A DNA stretch of 47,212 nt from Methylobrevis pamukkalensis (lineage in GTDB: Bacteria; Pseudomonadota; Alphaproteobacteria; Rhizobiales; Pleomorphomonadaceae): NCBI RefSeq assembly GCF_001720135.1, contig NZ_MCRJ01000016.1:1-47212 (forward strand), in the 5' to 3' direction. The translations under genes were made by a program, and so were the position numbers. This document shows positions 11,046-19,210 of the stretch, in pieces; position 1 is the first letter of the stretch; the number at the start of each line of letters is the position of its first letter. The notes beneath the pieces were generated by a model. That model saw nothing but the letters and a program-made list of their open reading frames with translations, was not told where the DNA came from and made no database searches.

Positions 11046-11888
11046 TCAGGCGCTGGCCTTGAGCGAGAAGGCGAGCGGCATCCACTGCTCGGCCGGCCAG
11101 CGATAGAGGCCTTCGTCGGTCTCCACGAGGTCGGCGAACATCCGCCACGGGATTTCGGGGTGCTCGTTGAACCATTCGAGCCGGAGCCGGGCCCTGGCGA
11201 TCGAGGTCAGGATCTCGGCCAGCGTGTGCATCCACTCGTGGGTGCGGCTGTGCTTCAGCCGGGCCTTCTTGTTGGCATAGTCGGTGGGGTCGTCCTCGAT
11301 GATCGCGCCTTCGATGAAATAGGGCAGGTAGAGCACCGGCTCCTGGCCGCCCTTCGGGTCGAGGTCCTCCAGCACCATGGCCGCCGGATGGGCGTCGGCG
11401 AGATAGAGGTGGCCACCGGGCCTCAGGAAATGCGCGACGACGGCGGCCCAGCGGGCAAGGTCCGGCAGCCAGCACAGGCTGCCCCAGGTGACGAAGACGA
11501 TGTCGAAGCCGGGGCCGCGATCGAGGATCTTCGGCGCGTCGTAGACATTGGCCTCGACGAAGCGGGCGCGCCCCGCCAGCCCGAGTTCGGCGGCCAGGCG
11601 ATTGCCCACCTCCACCGCGGCCGGCGAGAAGTCGAGCCCGACCACCTCGGCGCCCTGCTGGGCGAGCGCGAGGCTGTCGCGGCCGAAGTGGCACTGCAGA
11701 TGCAGGATCCGCTTGCCGCGCACGTCGCCGATCTCGCGCTGCTCGATCGGATAGAGCCGCCCCTGTCCGGCGCGCAGGGCGCCGAGATCGTAGGACGGGG
11801 CATCGAGATGCCAGGAGACCCGCTCGTCCCAGTTCGCACGATTGATTTCCAGCCATTCGGCGGGCGCGTCTGTCGTCGCCGATGTCAT
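11046..11888 (-). CDS. Class I SAM-dependent methyltransferase
   Basis: A 280-residue soluble methyltransferase. Motif I reads ILHLQCHFGRDSLALA (about residues 60-75), followed by VVGLDFSPAA (motif II acidic region) and later FLRPGGHLYLADAHP, together a Rossmann methyltransferase of the Methyltransf_25/11 kind. It starts 112 bases downstream of tdm on the same strand and is probably the last gene of that unit. The start at MTSATTDAPAEW is chosen by comparison with the usual N-terminus (EWLEINRANWDERV near the start); upstream in-frame ATG (11912) and GTG (11921) starts are possible. The substrate is unknown; a small methylated metabolite is suggested only by neighbourhood. Confidence 0.85.
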   Translation of the reverse strand: MTSATTDAPAEWLEINRANWDERVSWHLDAPSYDLGALRAGQGRLYPIEQREIGDVRGKRILHLQCHFGRDSLALAQQGAEVVGLDFSPAAVEVGNRLAAELGLAGRARFVEANVYDAPKILDRGPGFDIVFVTWGSLCWLPDLARWAAVVAHFLRPGGHLYLADAHPAAMVLEDLDPKGGQEPVLYLPYFIEGAIIEDDPTDYANKKARLKHSRTHEWMHTLAEILTSIARARLRLEWFNEHPEIPWRMFADLVETDEGLYRWPAEQWMPLAFSLKASA

Positions 11889-11999
11889 GTCGATCCGATC
11901 GCAAGTCGTCATACGGATCACGAAGGGAGATGGAATCGGCGATTGTTGTCAATCATCCGCGGAACTTTTTGACGTTCGTCCCCGACTTTGCGGCGCCTC

Positions 12000-14369
12000 T
12001 CACGAGCGTGGCCGTGTCTTTTTGGGATCGTAGTGCGGAAAGGCCACGATTTTCGCCGGCAGCCGCTTGATGTGTCCGTCGAGCTTGCCGATCTCGACCT
12101 CGGTGCCGATGTCCGCATGGGCGACGTCGACGCGGGCGAGCGCGATCGGGTGACCGAGCAGCGGCGACCGCATGCCGCTGGTGACGACGCCGACCCGCGC
12201 CCGGCCGATGTGGACGCAGTCGCCGTGGACGGCCGACTCGTTGCCGGCGATCTCCAGCCCGACGAGGCGGCGGGACGGATGCTCCTTGCGACGCAGCAGC
12301 GCGTCGCGGCCGATGAAGTCCGACGCCTTCGATTTCAGCGGCACGGTGAAGCCGATGCCGGCCTCGAACGGGTCGGTCTCGTCGGAAAATTCGTGTCCGG
12401 CGAAGGCGAGACCCGCCTCGATGCGCACCATGTCGAGGGCGGCAAGGCCCATCGGCATCAGCCCCTTCGGCCGGCCGGCGGCCCAGACCGCGTCGAACAC
12501 GGCGGCGGCGTCCTTGGGATGGCAGAAGATCTCGTAGCCGAGTTCGCCGGTGTAGCCGGTGCGTGACACCACCACGGGCGCGCCCGCCGGCCCGCCGATC
12601 CGCCCGACCGTGAAACGGAACCAGCCGAGTTCGGCAAGGCTCGGCCGCGCCGGCGGGGTCCAGACGATCTCGCCGAGGATTTCGCGGCTGGCCGGCCCCT
12701 GCACGGCGATGTTGTGCATCTGGTCGGTGGAGGAGCGCACCAGCACCTCCAGACCAAGTTCGGCGGCCTTCTCGCGCAGCCACACGCCGCCATAGTCGTC
12801 GCCGCCGATCCAGCGGAAGTTGTCGGCGCCGAGCCGCAGCAGGGTGCCGTCGTCGATCATGCCGCCGTGCGGGTAGCACATCGCCGAATAGACCACCTCG
12901 CCGACCGCCAGTTTCTTGACGTCGCGGGTCAGCACGTGGTCGAGCAGCACCTCGGCATCCGGCCCGGTCACCTCGAACTTGCGCAGCGGCGAGAGGTCGG
13001 TGACCACGGCCCGCTCGCGGCAGGCGTGATACTCGGCGATCGCGCCGCCCTCGTTGAACTCGTGGGCCAGCCAGAAGCCGCGATACTCGACGAAATTCCG
13101 CGTCAGCGCGGCAAAGGAGGCGTGGAAGGCGGACTCGCGGGTCATCTGCGGCTCGGCGTCTGGGGTCGGGCGGAAGGCAACGGCGCGGGAGAAGCGCTCG
13201 GCACCGGCGTAGGTCCGCACATGGATGTCGGTCGGGTTCCAGCCGTTGGCGGCGGTGGTGTCGTCCGGGCAGGCGGACGAGACGCAGACGAGGTCGGTCA
13301 GCGCCCGCATCAGCACATAGTCGCCGGGGCGCGACCACGGCTCGTCCGCATACATCACCCCGTGGGCGTCGATGCCGGTATTGAAGAAGAAGTTGACGGC
13401 CATCCAGCCGGCGCGCGGGGCCACACCGTGGCCCGCAAGCGCGCCGTTGAAGTTCTCGGTGCAGTTGACGTGACCCGGATAGCCGAAGTCGTCGTAGTAT
13501 TTGGCCGAGCAGGCAAGCGCGAAGGCGTCGTGGCGGCCGCAGGTGTCCTGCACCACCTCCACCAGCGGCTCCATGTCCTGGTCGAAATACTTCGAATGGA
13601 GCCCCGGCATCGCGTAGGCGTGGCCGATGAGGCTGCGGGTGGTGGTCATGTCGAGCGGGTGCTCGATCCCGCGGTCGAGCTTGCGCGCCGAGAAGCACTG
13701 GAAGTCGGTGCACTGGCGACCGTCGACGTCGAGGATCTGGATGTAGTCGCCGGCCTTGACGAAATAGGCGCGCGCAGAGGCCGCACCGACCCGGATGTCG
13801 GCCAGCGGATCGGCGAGCGGATCGGGCAGGTCGTGGCGGGCGACCAGCCCGGGGGCAGCGCGGGCCACCGTCACGGTCAGCGGCGTTGCCGTGTCATGGC
13901 CATCGACGGCCATGGCGCCGCCGGGCGCGGCGATGACGAGATATCCCTCCGACCGGATCGGGAAGCTGGCGCTGTCGCCCGCCGGGGAAGAGGTGCCGAA
14001 GACGGTGACGGCGGTGGCCCCGGCCGGGTCGATCGCCCGGACGGCAAGGCCGCTGCGCAGGCTGCGGAGTCCGGCCTCCTCCGACTGCAGCAGGGCACCA
14101 AGGCCCGATGGAACCCGTCCGCCGGTCTCGCCGAGAAGAGCGGGGTCGCTGCGGCCGTCACGGTGGCAGGCGAGGATCTCGGCGATCTGTCCGCCCTCGT
14201 CGCTGACGACGGTCACCCGATCGCCCGCCGAAACCTCCACAAGGATCGCCCCGCCGCCGCGTATGGCATAGCGCTCGTGTGAGGGCGCGCGGGTGACGCT
14301 GCGCGGACGCAGGGCGCGCGTTGCGGAAGGCGGTCCGGGACGAAAGGGAATGTCCGGGCGGAGCAGCAT
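12000..14369 (-). CDS. tdm: Trimethylamine N-oxide demethylase (Tdm)
   Basis: A 789-residue two-domain protein. Residues about 30-400 form a DUF1989-type metal-binding region; residues about 410-789 form a GcvT-like tetrahydrofolate-binding domain (ISRTGYTGELGYEIF-type motif, VSRTGYTG near residue 600). This fusion and length are those of Tdm, which splits TMAO into dimethylamine and formaldehyde; the folate domain takes the one-carbon unit. Cysteines in DTCGRH (277), HVNCTENF (303) and SSACPDD (367) are candidates for the Zn site. An automatic label such as aminomethyltransferase would describe only the C-terminal half. The start is supported by GGAGA eight bases upstream. A terminator separates it from amt, so it probably has its own promoter in 14370-14560. 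Confidence 0.92.
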   Translation of the reverse strand: MLLRPDIPFRPGPPSATRALRPRSVTRAPSHERYAIRGGGAILVEVSAGDRVTVVSDEGGQIAEILACHRDGRSDPALLGETGGRVPSGLGALLQSEEAGLRSLRSGLAVRAIDPAGATAVTVFGTSSPAGDSASFPIRSEGYLVIAAPGGAMAVDGHDTATPLTVTVARAAPGLVARHDLPDPLADPLADIRVGAASARAYFVKAGDYIQILDVDGRQCTDFQCFSARKLDRGIEHPLDMTTTRSLIGHAYAMPGLHSKYFDQDMEPLVEVVQDTCGRHDAFALACSAKYYDDFGYPGHVNCTENFNGALAGHGVAPRAGWMAVNFFFNTGIDAHGVMYADEPWSRPGDYVLMRALTDLVCVSSACPDDTTAANGWNPTDIHVRTYAGAERFSRAVAFRPTPDAEPQMTRESAFHASFAALTRNFVEYRGFWLAHEFNEGGAIAEYHACRERAVVTDLSPLRKFEVTGPDAEVLLDHVLTRDVKKLAVGEVVYSAMCYPHGGMIDDGTLLRLGADNFRWIGGDDYGGVWLREKAAELGLEVLVRSSTDQMHNIAVQGPASREILGEIVWTPPARPSLAELGWFRFTVGRIGGPAGAPVVVSRTGYTGELGYEIFCHPKDAAAVFDAVWAAGRPKGLMPMGLAALDMVRIEAGLAFAGHEFSDETDPFEAGIGFTVPLKSKASDFIGRDALLRRKEHPSRRLVGLEIAGNESAVHGDCVHIGRARVGVVTSGMRSPLLGHPIALARVDVAHADIGTEVEIGKLDGHIKRLPAKIVAFPHYDPKKTRPRS

Positions 14370-14421
14370 GCGGCGTGTCTCCGTGTCAGGATCCGCCAGT
14401 GGCGCATCTCAGGACGTAGAT

Positions 14422-14436
14422 GGAAATTATGTTTCC
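14422..14436. promoter_or_regulatory. Inverted repeat in the AT-rich tdm upstream region
   Basis: GGAAATTATGTTTCC (arms GGAAA/TTTCC) lies in a local AT-rich patch 53-67 bases upstream of the tdm start, next to GAATATAT. It is a plausible promoter or operator element; no known regulator motif was matched. Confidence 0.35.
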
Positions 14437-14557
14437 TCTGGAGAATATATCGAGACGGGCGTTGCCTGCAAGCGACTTGTCATCCGGCAACGGTCAGCGG
14501 CTCCGGTAACCCGTCGCCCGGGCCCGAGCGATACCGAGCACGAGTGCCACAGACGAC

Positions 14558-14582
14558 AAAGGCCGGAACTCGCGTTCCGGCC
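14558..14582 (-). terminator. Rho-independent terminator after the amt unit
   Basis: On the minus strand the sequence reads GGCCGGAAC - GCGA - GTTCCGGCC followed by TTTGTC: a perfect 9-bp stem with a 4-base loop and a short T tract. It lies about 60 bases after the small membrane-protein gene and before tdm, so transcription from amt should end here. Confidence 0.75.
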
Positions 14583-14640
14583 CTGATGTCATGACGCCGT
14601 CCCGTCGCCGGCAATCCCCGGCCGCGACGAGACAGGCGGC

Positions 14641-14805
14641 TCACTTCTTCTTGTAGGCTTTGTTCTCGTGGCAGGCCATCGAGTAGATCGTGTAGACGCA
14701 CAGCGCGATGCCGACGGCGGTGAAGAGCATCAGGATGCCCGGCTTGTCGGCGAAGGTGAAATAGGCTTCGGCGCCTTCCCAGGTGGTGATCGGGGCGGTG
14801 TTCAT
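14641..14805 (-). CDS. Small (54 aa) single-span membrane protein downstream of amt
   Basis: A 54-codon frame with ATG preceded by GGAGACACC at good spacing. The product starts MNTAPITTWEGAEAYF and has one hydrophobic helix (PGILMLFTAVGIALCVYTIYSM, about residues 22-43). It ends in a hydrophilic, lysine-rich tail (CHENKAYKKK), consistent with an N-out, C-in topology. It follows amt by 145 bases on the same strand and precedes a terminator, so it is probably co-transcribed with amt. I cannot assign it to a named family. Its sequence character (aromatic, well-ordered, clean start and stop) and operon position make it a real gene rather than chance. A role as an accessory subunit of the ammonium transporter is a guess. 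Confidence 0.7.
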   Translation of the reverse strand: MNTAPITTWEGAEAYFTFADKPGILMLFTAVGIALCVYTIYSMACHENKAYKKK

Positions 14806-14898
14806 GATCCGGTGTCTCCAGGGTGTGGGGGCGGGGCGCGTCGAGGTTGAAGGTCGCCAGGACCGGGTCCCTGTCGCGGCCCCGCCGGGGTCCGTCTC

Positions 14899-14928
14899 GT
14901 CGCGCCGGAAGCGACCCTCCGGCGCGAC
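14899..14928 (-). promoter_or_regulatory. Stem-loop between amt and the small membrane-protein gene
   Basis: A perfect 11-bp stem (GTCGCGCCGGA / TCCGGCGCGAC) with an 8-base loop sits between the amt stop and the next start codon. It lacks a T tract on the minus strand, so it is more likely an mRNA-stabilising or attenuating hairpin that sets the ratio of the two products than a full terminator. Confidence 0.5.
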
Positions 14929-14950
14929 CCGTTCCGCGAGGATCAGCCGA

Positions 14951-16291
14951 TCACTCGGCCGGCGACGTGGCCGAGTTCACGAAGGCCGGCATGTTGGCCT
15001 CCGGGTAGGCGCGCACCGGCACTTCCGCCATGTCGAGGCCGGCGAGTTCCGCCGCGGCGCCGACGCGCAGCAGGCCGAACATCTTCAGGACGTAGGACAG
15101 GAGGTAGCCGGGGACGAAGCCGAGCAGGGCGAAGACGATCGCGCTTTCGACCTGACCGATCAGCGAGACATTCGGGCCGCTGACGTTCGGGTAGCCGGAG
15201 GCGAACAGGCCCGCGGCGATCAGGCCCCAGATGCCGCCGAAGCCGTGGACCGCCACCGCGCCGACCGCGTCGTCGATCTTGAACTTCTTCACCACGATGT
15301 CGTTGAGCTTCGGGATGAAGCAGCCGCCGGCGAAGCTGATCAGGAAGGCGAGGCCCGGGTAGTAGACGTCGAGGCCCGGGGCCGAGGAGATCACGCCGAT
15401 GAGGGCGCCGGACATCATCCAGAAGGGATCGCGGGTGACGAGGTAGGAACCGATCATGCCGCCGGCAATGCCCATCAGGGTGTTGAAGGCAAAGGCCGAG
15501 AGCGTGGTCGGGGTGTTGTAGATCGTCATCCAGGTGTCGCCGGTGTAGATGATGCACCCGCCAAGGAAGCCGAAGAAGCCCATGACGATCAGCATCAGGC
15601 CGATCAGCGACATCGGCATGTTGTGGCCCGGCAGGTCGTTGACCGAGCCGTCGGCGTTGTAGCGGCCGACGCGCGGGCCGAGGTTGATCAGCACGCCGAG
15701 GGTGAACAGGCCGGCGATGGTGTGGACGCAGCCGGCGGCGCCGACGTCATGCAGACCCCACTGGGTGGTCAGCCAGCCCTCCGGATGCCAGCCCCAGGAG
15801 GCGCCGAGGACCCAGACCACCGAGCCGAGGAACACGGCCAGGATGGTGAAGCCGGAGATGCGGATGCGCTCGATCACCGAGCCCGACATGATCGAGGCGG
15901 TGGTGGCGGCAAACAGCGTGAAGGCGGCGTAGAAGATGCCCGAGGCCTGGTCCGTGAGGTTCGGCCCCATCGAGGTCGACCAGGGAATGCCGGCCGCGCC
16001 GGCCTCGGAGAGGGTGAGGCCCGCGGGGAAGGAGAGGTAGATCCACCAGCCGACGTAGTAGAAGGCGGGGACGAGGAAGGCGAAGGCGAGGAGGTTCTTG
16101 AGACCCGAGGCCAGCGCATTCTTGGCGCGCGAGGCGCCCATCTCGTAGGCGAGGAAGCCGGCGTGGATGGCGACCATCAGCGCGGTGCACCACCAGTAGA
16201 AGACCTCGGCGTTGATCGTCGTCGCCATGCTGAGAGACTTTTCGAGTGCCTCCAGCTTGGCGGTCATGTCCAGGAGCTGTTGCTGTTCCAT
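14951..16291 (-). CDS. amt: Ammonium transporter (Amt family)
   Basis: A 446-residue Amt/MEP/Rh channel with the usual series of about eleven membrane helices. Typical motifs are FTLFAATTASIMSGSVIERI, WVLGASWGWHPEGWL, DVGAAGCVHTIAGLFTLG and AVHGFGGIWGLIAAGLF, the last with the conserved pore histidine. The N-terminus carries about 25 extra residues (MEQQQLLDMTAKLEALEKSL) that look helical and amphipathic before the first membrane segment. No glnK/PII gene is adjacent, unlike the usual glnK-amtB pair. Within a methylated-amine cluster the protein may recapture ammonium released from methylamines or take up methylammonium itself; both are inference. Confidence 0.95.
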   Translation of the reverse strand: MEQQQLLDMTAKLEALEKSLSMATTINAEVFYWWCTALMVAIHAGFLAYEMGASRAKNALASGLKNLLAFAFLVPAFYYVGWWIYLSFPAGLTLSEAGAAGIPWSTSMGPNLTDQASGIFYAAFTLFAATTASIMSGSVIERIRISGFTILAVFLGSVVWVLGASWGWHPEGWLTTQWGLHDVGAAGCVHTIAGLFTLGVLINLGPRVGRYNADGSVNDLPGHNMPMSLIGLMLIVMGFFGFLGGCIIYTGDTWMTIYNTPTTLSAFAFNTLMGIAGGMIGSYLVTRDPFWMMSGALIGVISSAPGLDVYYPGLAFLISFAGGCFIPKLNDIVVKKFKIDDAVGAVAVHGFGGIWGLIAAGLFASGYPNVSGPNVSLIGQVESAIVFALLGFVPGYLLSYVLKMFGLLRVGAAAELAGLDMAEVPVRAYPEANMPAFVNSATSPAE

Positions 16292-16561
16292 GTGTGTCCC
16301 CGTGTGGTGGAGCTGTCGCCTCTTTTTATTCTTGTAAGGAATGATCCATTCGCGAGAAGAAACAAGGCCAAAATTTGCTCTGCCTGTTTCCTGTGCATAT
16401 CAATGAAATCAATGCGGTGGACGCGTCTTCGTCGCGGCCTGCCTGATTGCTGGGCATGATGGCGCGGTGCTCCGCTGCACATCATCTGCTGACGCCGCCC
16501 ATGCGAATTCCGGGCCGGATTCGCGGGCGCGAAATCGGACCTTCCGGACATGGCGGCGCGG
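16292..16561. promoter_or_regulatory. amt upstream region
   Basis: 270 bases between tmm and amt, with a clear AT-rich stretch (about 16318-16420) directly upstream of amt, against a very GC-rich background. This probably contains the amt promoter. I looked for a -24/-12 sigma-54 signature (GG-N10-GC) in the minus-strand reading and found no convincing match. Confidence 0.35.
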
Positions 16562-17920
16562 TCAGGCCGCGCCCTTCTGCAGCTCGACCTGGAGGTAGGC
16601 TTCCAGCGAATCGTCGAGCGCCTCCAGCCACGGCGTGTGGTGCGGCGGCGACATCGTGCCGGTCATCAGCGAGCGGTAGGACTTGTTGCGGTAGCCCATG
16701 ATGTCCTCGTCCTTGTGGTGCTCCCACGCGATGAACGTCTCGTTGACCCCCTCGATGTCGAACATCGGGTAGTCGGTCATCTCGATCAGCTCCCTGGTGT
16801 AGTCGCCCTGGAACCAGATCATGTCGTGGTCGCCGTCCAGCGCCTCCTCGCGGGCCCGCCAGGCGAGGCTGTCGGCGGTCATTTCCTCGGTGGAGGGCAG
16901 GGGAATGCGGCCGAGCATCACGTCGCGGGCAAACCACGCCTGCGCGTCGAACATGTTGAACGTGTAGAACTGGTCCTGCATGCCGAGGTAGAACAGCTTG
17001 GGATTCTTCTCCCACACCACGCCCTTGTAGAGGCCGAGCGGCCACAGCCGGTTGGCGGTGCGCAGCCGCAGGTCGTCGGCGAGGAAGGGGAAGTGGTGCT
17101 GGTAGCCGGTGCAGAGGATCACGGCATCGATCCGCTTCGTCGTGCCGTCCTTGAAGGTGGCGACGTTGCCGTCGACGCGCATCAGCAGCGGCACCTCGGT
17201 CCAGGTCTCCGGCCAGTCGAAGCCGATCGCCTTGGTGCGGTGGCTGATCGTCACGGACTTGCAGCCGTATTTGTGGCACTGCGAGCCGATGTCCTCGGCC
17301 GAATAGGACGTGCCGACGATCAGGATGTCCTTGCCCTTGAACTCCAGCGCGTCGCGGAAGTCGTGGGCGTGGAGCACGCGGCCGCCGAAGGTCTCGAAGC
17401 CGGCAAACTCGGGCACGTTGGGCGTCGAGAAGTGGCCGTTGGCGACGACCACGTAGTCGAATTCCTCCGCGTAGACGGCGTCGTTGACGAGATCGTGGGC
17501 GGTGACGGTGAACAGGCCGGTCTCTTCGGAAAAGGTCACCTGCCGCACCGGCGTGCGGAACCGCACCCAGTCCTTGACCCCGGCCTTCTCGACGCGGCCC
17601 TTGATGTAGTCCCAGATCACGGCGCGCGGCGGATAGGAGGCGATCGGCTTGCCGAAGTGTTCCTCGAAGGTGTAGTCGGCAAATTCGAGGCATTCCTTCG
17701 GCCCGTTGGACCAGAGGTAGCGATACATCGAGCCGTGGATCGGCTCGCCGTATTCGTCGAGGCCGGTGCGCCAGGTGTAGTTCCACAGGCCGCCCCAGTC
17801 GGCCTGCTTCTCGAAGCAGACGATCTCGGGGATCTCGGCGCCCTTGGCGGCGGCAGACTGGAAGGCGCGCATCTGCGCCATGCCGGACGGACCGGCCCCG
17901 ATGATGGCAACGCGTGTCAT
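16562..17920 (-). CDS. tmm: Trimethylamine monooxygenase (Tmm), flavin-containing
   Basis: A 452-residue FMO-family enzyme oxidising trimethylamine to trimethylamine N-oxide with NADPH and O2. The FAD-binding GAGPSG is at residues 8-13. The FMO fingerprint [11 protein letters not shown] (F178, H184, F188) matches bacterial Tmm, and an NADPH site ([10 protein letters not shown]) is at about 203-212. Conserved Tmm-like stretches include [11 protein letters not shown] and the long Trp/Tyr-rich C-terminus. Length agrees with characterised bacterial Tmm (about 450). It lies downstream of dmmDABC on the same strand, with a 230-base gap holding a palindromic repeat. Other FMO substrates cannot be excluded, but the neighbours make TMA much the most likely. 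Confidence 0.93.
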   Translation of the reverse strand: MTRVAIIGAGPSGMAQMRAFQSAAAKGAEIPEIVCFEKQADWGGLWNYTWRTGLDEYGEPIHGSMYRYLWSNGPKECLEFADYTFEEHFGKPIASYPPRAVIWDYIKGRVEKAGVKDWVRFRTPVRQVTFSEETGLFTVTAHDLVNDAVYAEEFDYVVVANGHFSTPNVPEFAGFETFGGRVLHAHDFRDALEFKGKDILIVGTSYSAEDIGSQCHKYGCKSVTISHRTKAIGFDWPETWTEVPLLMRVDGNVATFKDGTTKRIDAVILCTGYQHHFPFLADDLRLRTANRLWPLGLYKGVVWEKNPKLFYLGMQDQFYTFNMFDAQAWFARDVMLGRIPLPSTEEMTADSLAWRAREEALDGDHDMIWFQGDYTRELIEMTDYPMFDIEGVNETFIAWEHHKDEDIMGYRNKSYRSLMTGTMSPPHHTPWLEALDDSLEAYLQVELQKGAA

Positions 17921-18055
17921 GGCTGTGGAGTCCCCTCGTTCTTATGAAAACTGCGCAAGCGGCTGGGAGCGTGCCCGTCTCCGCGCCGCGTAACCGGGGC
18001 GGAGACGATGGCCTTGCGGCAGCCTGACGAGAGGCGCCGCGGCCACGTCCCCACA

Positions 18056-18094
18056 CCCGCCCTTCGGGCCTCCGCTCCCGCAACGGGAGAGGGA
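18056..18094. repeat. REP-like double hairpin between dmmC and tmm
   Basis: Two adjacent hairpins: GCCC-TTC-GGGC (18059-18069) and CTCCCG-CAA-CGGGAG (18075-18089). The pattern matches the better-preserved element at 20868-20916 in this window and resembles short extragenic palindromes common in Hyphomicrobiales. Confidence 0.55.
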
Positions 18095-18150
18095 CGTCCC
18101 GACGATTCCTGTGCCCTGATCCGGCCGCCAACGCGGCGAGGCGCTCTGTC

Positions 18151-19191
18151 TCAGTCCGGAAAGATGCCGGGCGAGGTCGGCGCGCCGTCATCGTGCGCGG
18201 CCAGCCATTCGACCAGCATCGGGTGGTAGCGCGACATGCCCTTGTAGGTGACGAGTTCCGGGGGCAGGTCGCGGATCACGCGGTGCATCCGCCGGGCCCA
18301 CTTCGGAATGGTCACCAGGTCGTCGAAGCGCAGCAGGTAGCAGCGGATCGGGAAGACGAGGGCGTTAGAGCGCGGCAGGCGCCAGAAGGTCTGCAGCTCC
18401 ACGCGCAGATGCATCTTCTCGCCGATCGTGTCCGGCGTGACCGTCAGCTTGTCCGGTCCCCACTTCGGATAGTTTTCCGGGCTGGTGTCGAGCCGGGGGT
18501 TCACCGTCAGCGTCCAGTTGAGCCGGCGCGACGGCTGGCCCTGCGGGATGCTGGTCAGGAACTTGATCGCCCGCTGGAACACGCCCATCTCGTGGGCGAG
18601 CGGCACCGGGGCGTGCCACTCGAAGAAGTTCATGCCGATGTCGAAGTCGAGCGACCAGTCGGCCTGGGTGGTCACCATGCCGGCGTCCATCCAGAGATTG
18701 TTGTCGCGCTGGTCGAGCAGGCAGTGGTCGCCCTGGGTCTGGCGGCCGATGTATTCGAGCGGCGGGCAGGGCAGGGTCGACGTCACGCCGAAGGTGAAGC
18801 GGTCGTCGATGCCGAGCGGCCGGTTGGTCCAGTGCCAGCGGTCGCCGTCGGTCTCCAGCGTGAACAGCTCGGGATAGTCCCGCGCCTTCGTGGTCATCAC
18901 CAGTTCCAGATAGTCCCAGGACGCCAGATCCATGTGCGGCAGCGCCTGGCAGCGCAGCGGATCCTCGGCCAGCACCAGCGCCCGGTCGGCCATCTCCGCC
19001 ACGTAATGCTCGTCGACGTCGAAGCCGTGCTCGAACACGCTGCCGGGCGCGCCCGGCCGGTGCGGCTCGATGTTCACCGAATACATGTAGCCGTCCTCGT
19101 GGAACGGGAACGGGAAGCGGCGGATGCCGGCCGGGCTGTTGCGGAAGGTGAAGTCGTCGCGGAAGGTCTCGGTGCGGAAGGTGATGGTCAT
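18151..19191 (-). CDS. dmmC: Dimethylamine monooxygenase subunit DmmC (heme-dependent oxidative N-demethylase, DUF3445)
   Basis: A 346-residue DUF3445 protein, the family whose structure is a PAS-like fold binding heme in oxidative N-demethylases. Stretches such as FPFPFHEDGYMYSVNIEPH, SWDYLELVMTTKARDYPELF and RLNWTLTVNPRLDTSPEN fit the family. It is the third-transcribed partner after dmmA and dmmB, with a 19-base gap from dmmB. The presumed job is the heme site where dimethylamine is oxidised to methylamine plus formaldehyde. Subunit letters follow the dmmDABC order of marine Alphaproteobacteria; other naming schemes call this the alpha subunit. Confidence 0.88.
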   Translation of the reverse strand: MTITFRTETFRDDFTFRNSPAGIRRFPFPFHEDGYMYSVNIEPHRPGAPGSVFEHGFDVDEHYVAEMADRALVLAEDPLRCQALPHMDLASWDYLELVMTTKARDYPELFTLETDGDRWHWTNRPLGIDDRFTFGVTSTLPCPPLEYIGRQTQGDHCLLDQRDNNLWMDAGMVTTQADWSLDFDIGMNFFEWHAPVPLAHEMGVFQRAIKFLTSIPQGQPSRRLNWTLTVNPRLDTSPENYPKWGPDKLTVTPDTIGEKMHLRVELQTFWRLPRSNALVFPIRCYLLRFDDLVTIPKWARRMHRVIRDLPPELVTYKGMSRYHPMLVEWLAAHDDGAPTSPGIFPD

Positions 19192-19210
19192 CGCGTCCGT
19201 CTCCGATGCG

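Noticed and set aside
14783-16459. A 558-codon plus-strand frame across amt
   Set aside because: It is antisense to a clear ammonium transporter and has low-complexity composition.
16292-16561. Sigma-54 promoter for amt
   Set aside because: No GG-N10-GC element with proper TGGC/TTGC context was found in the minus-strand reading.
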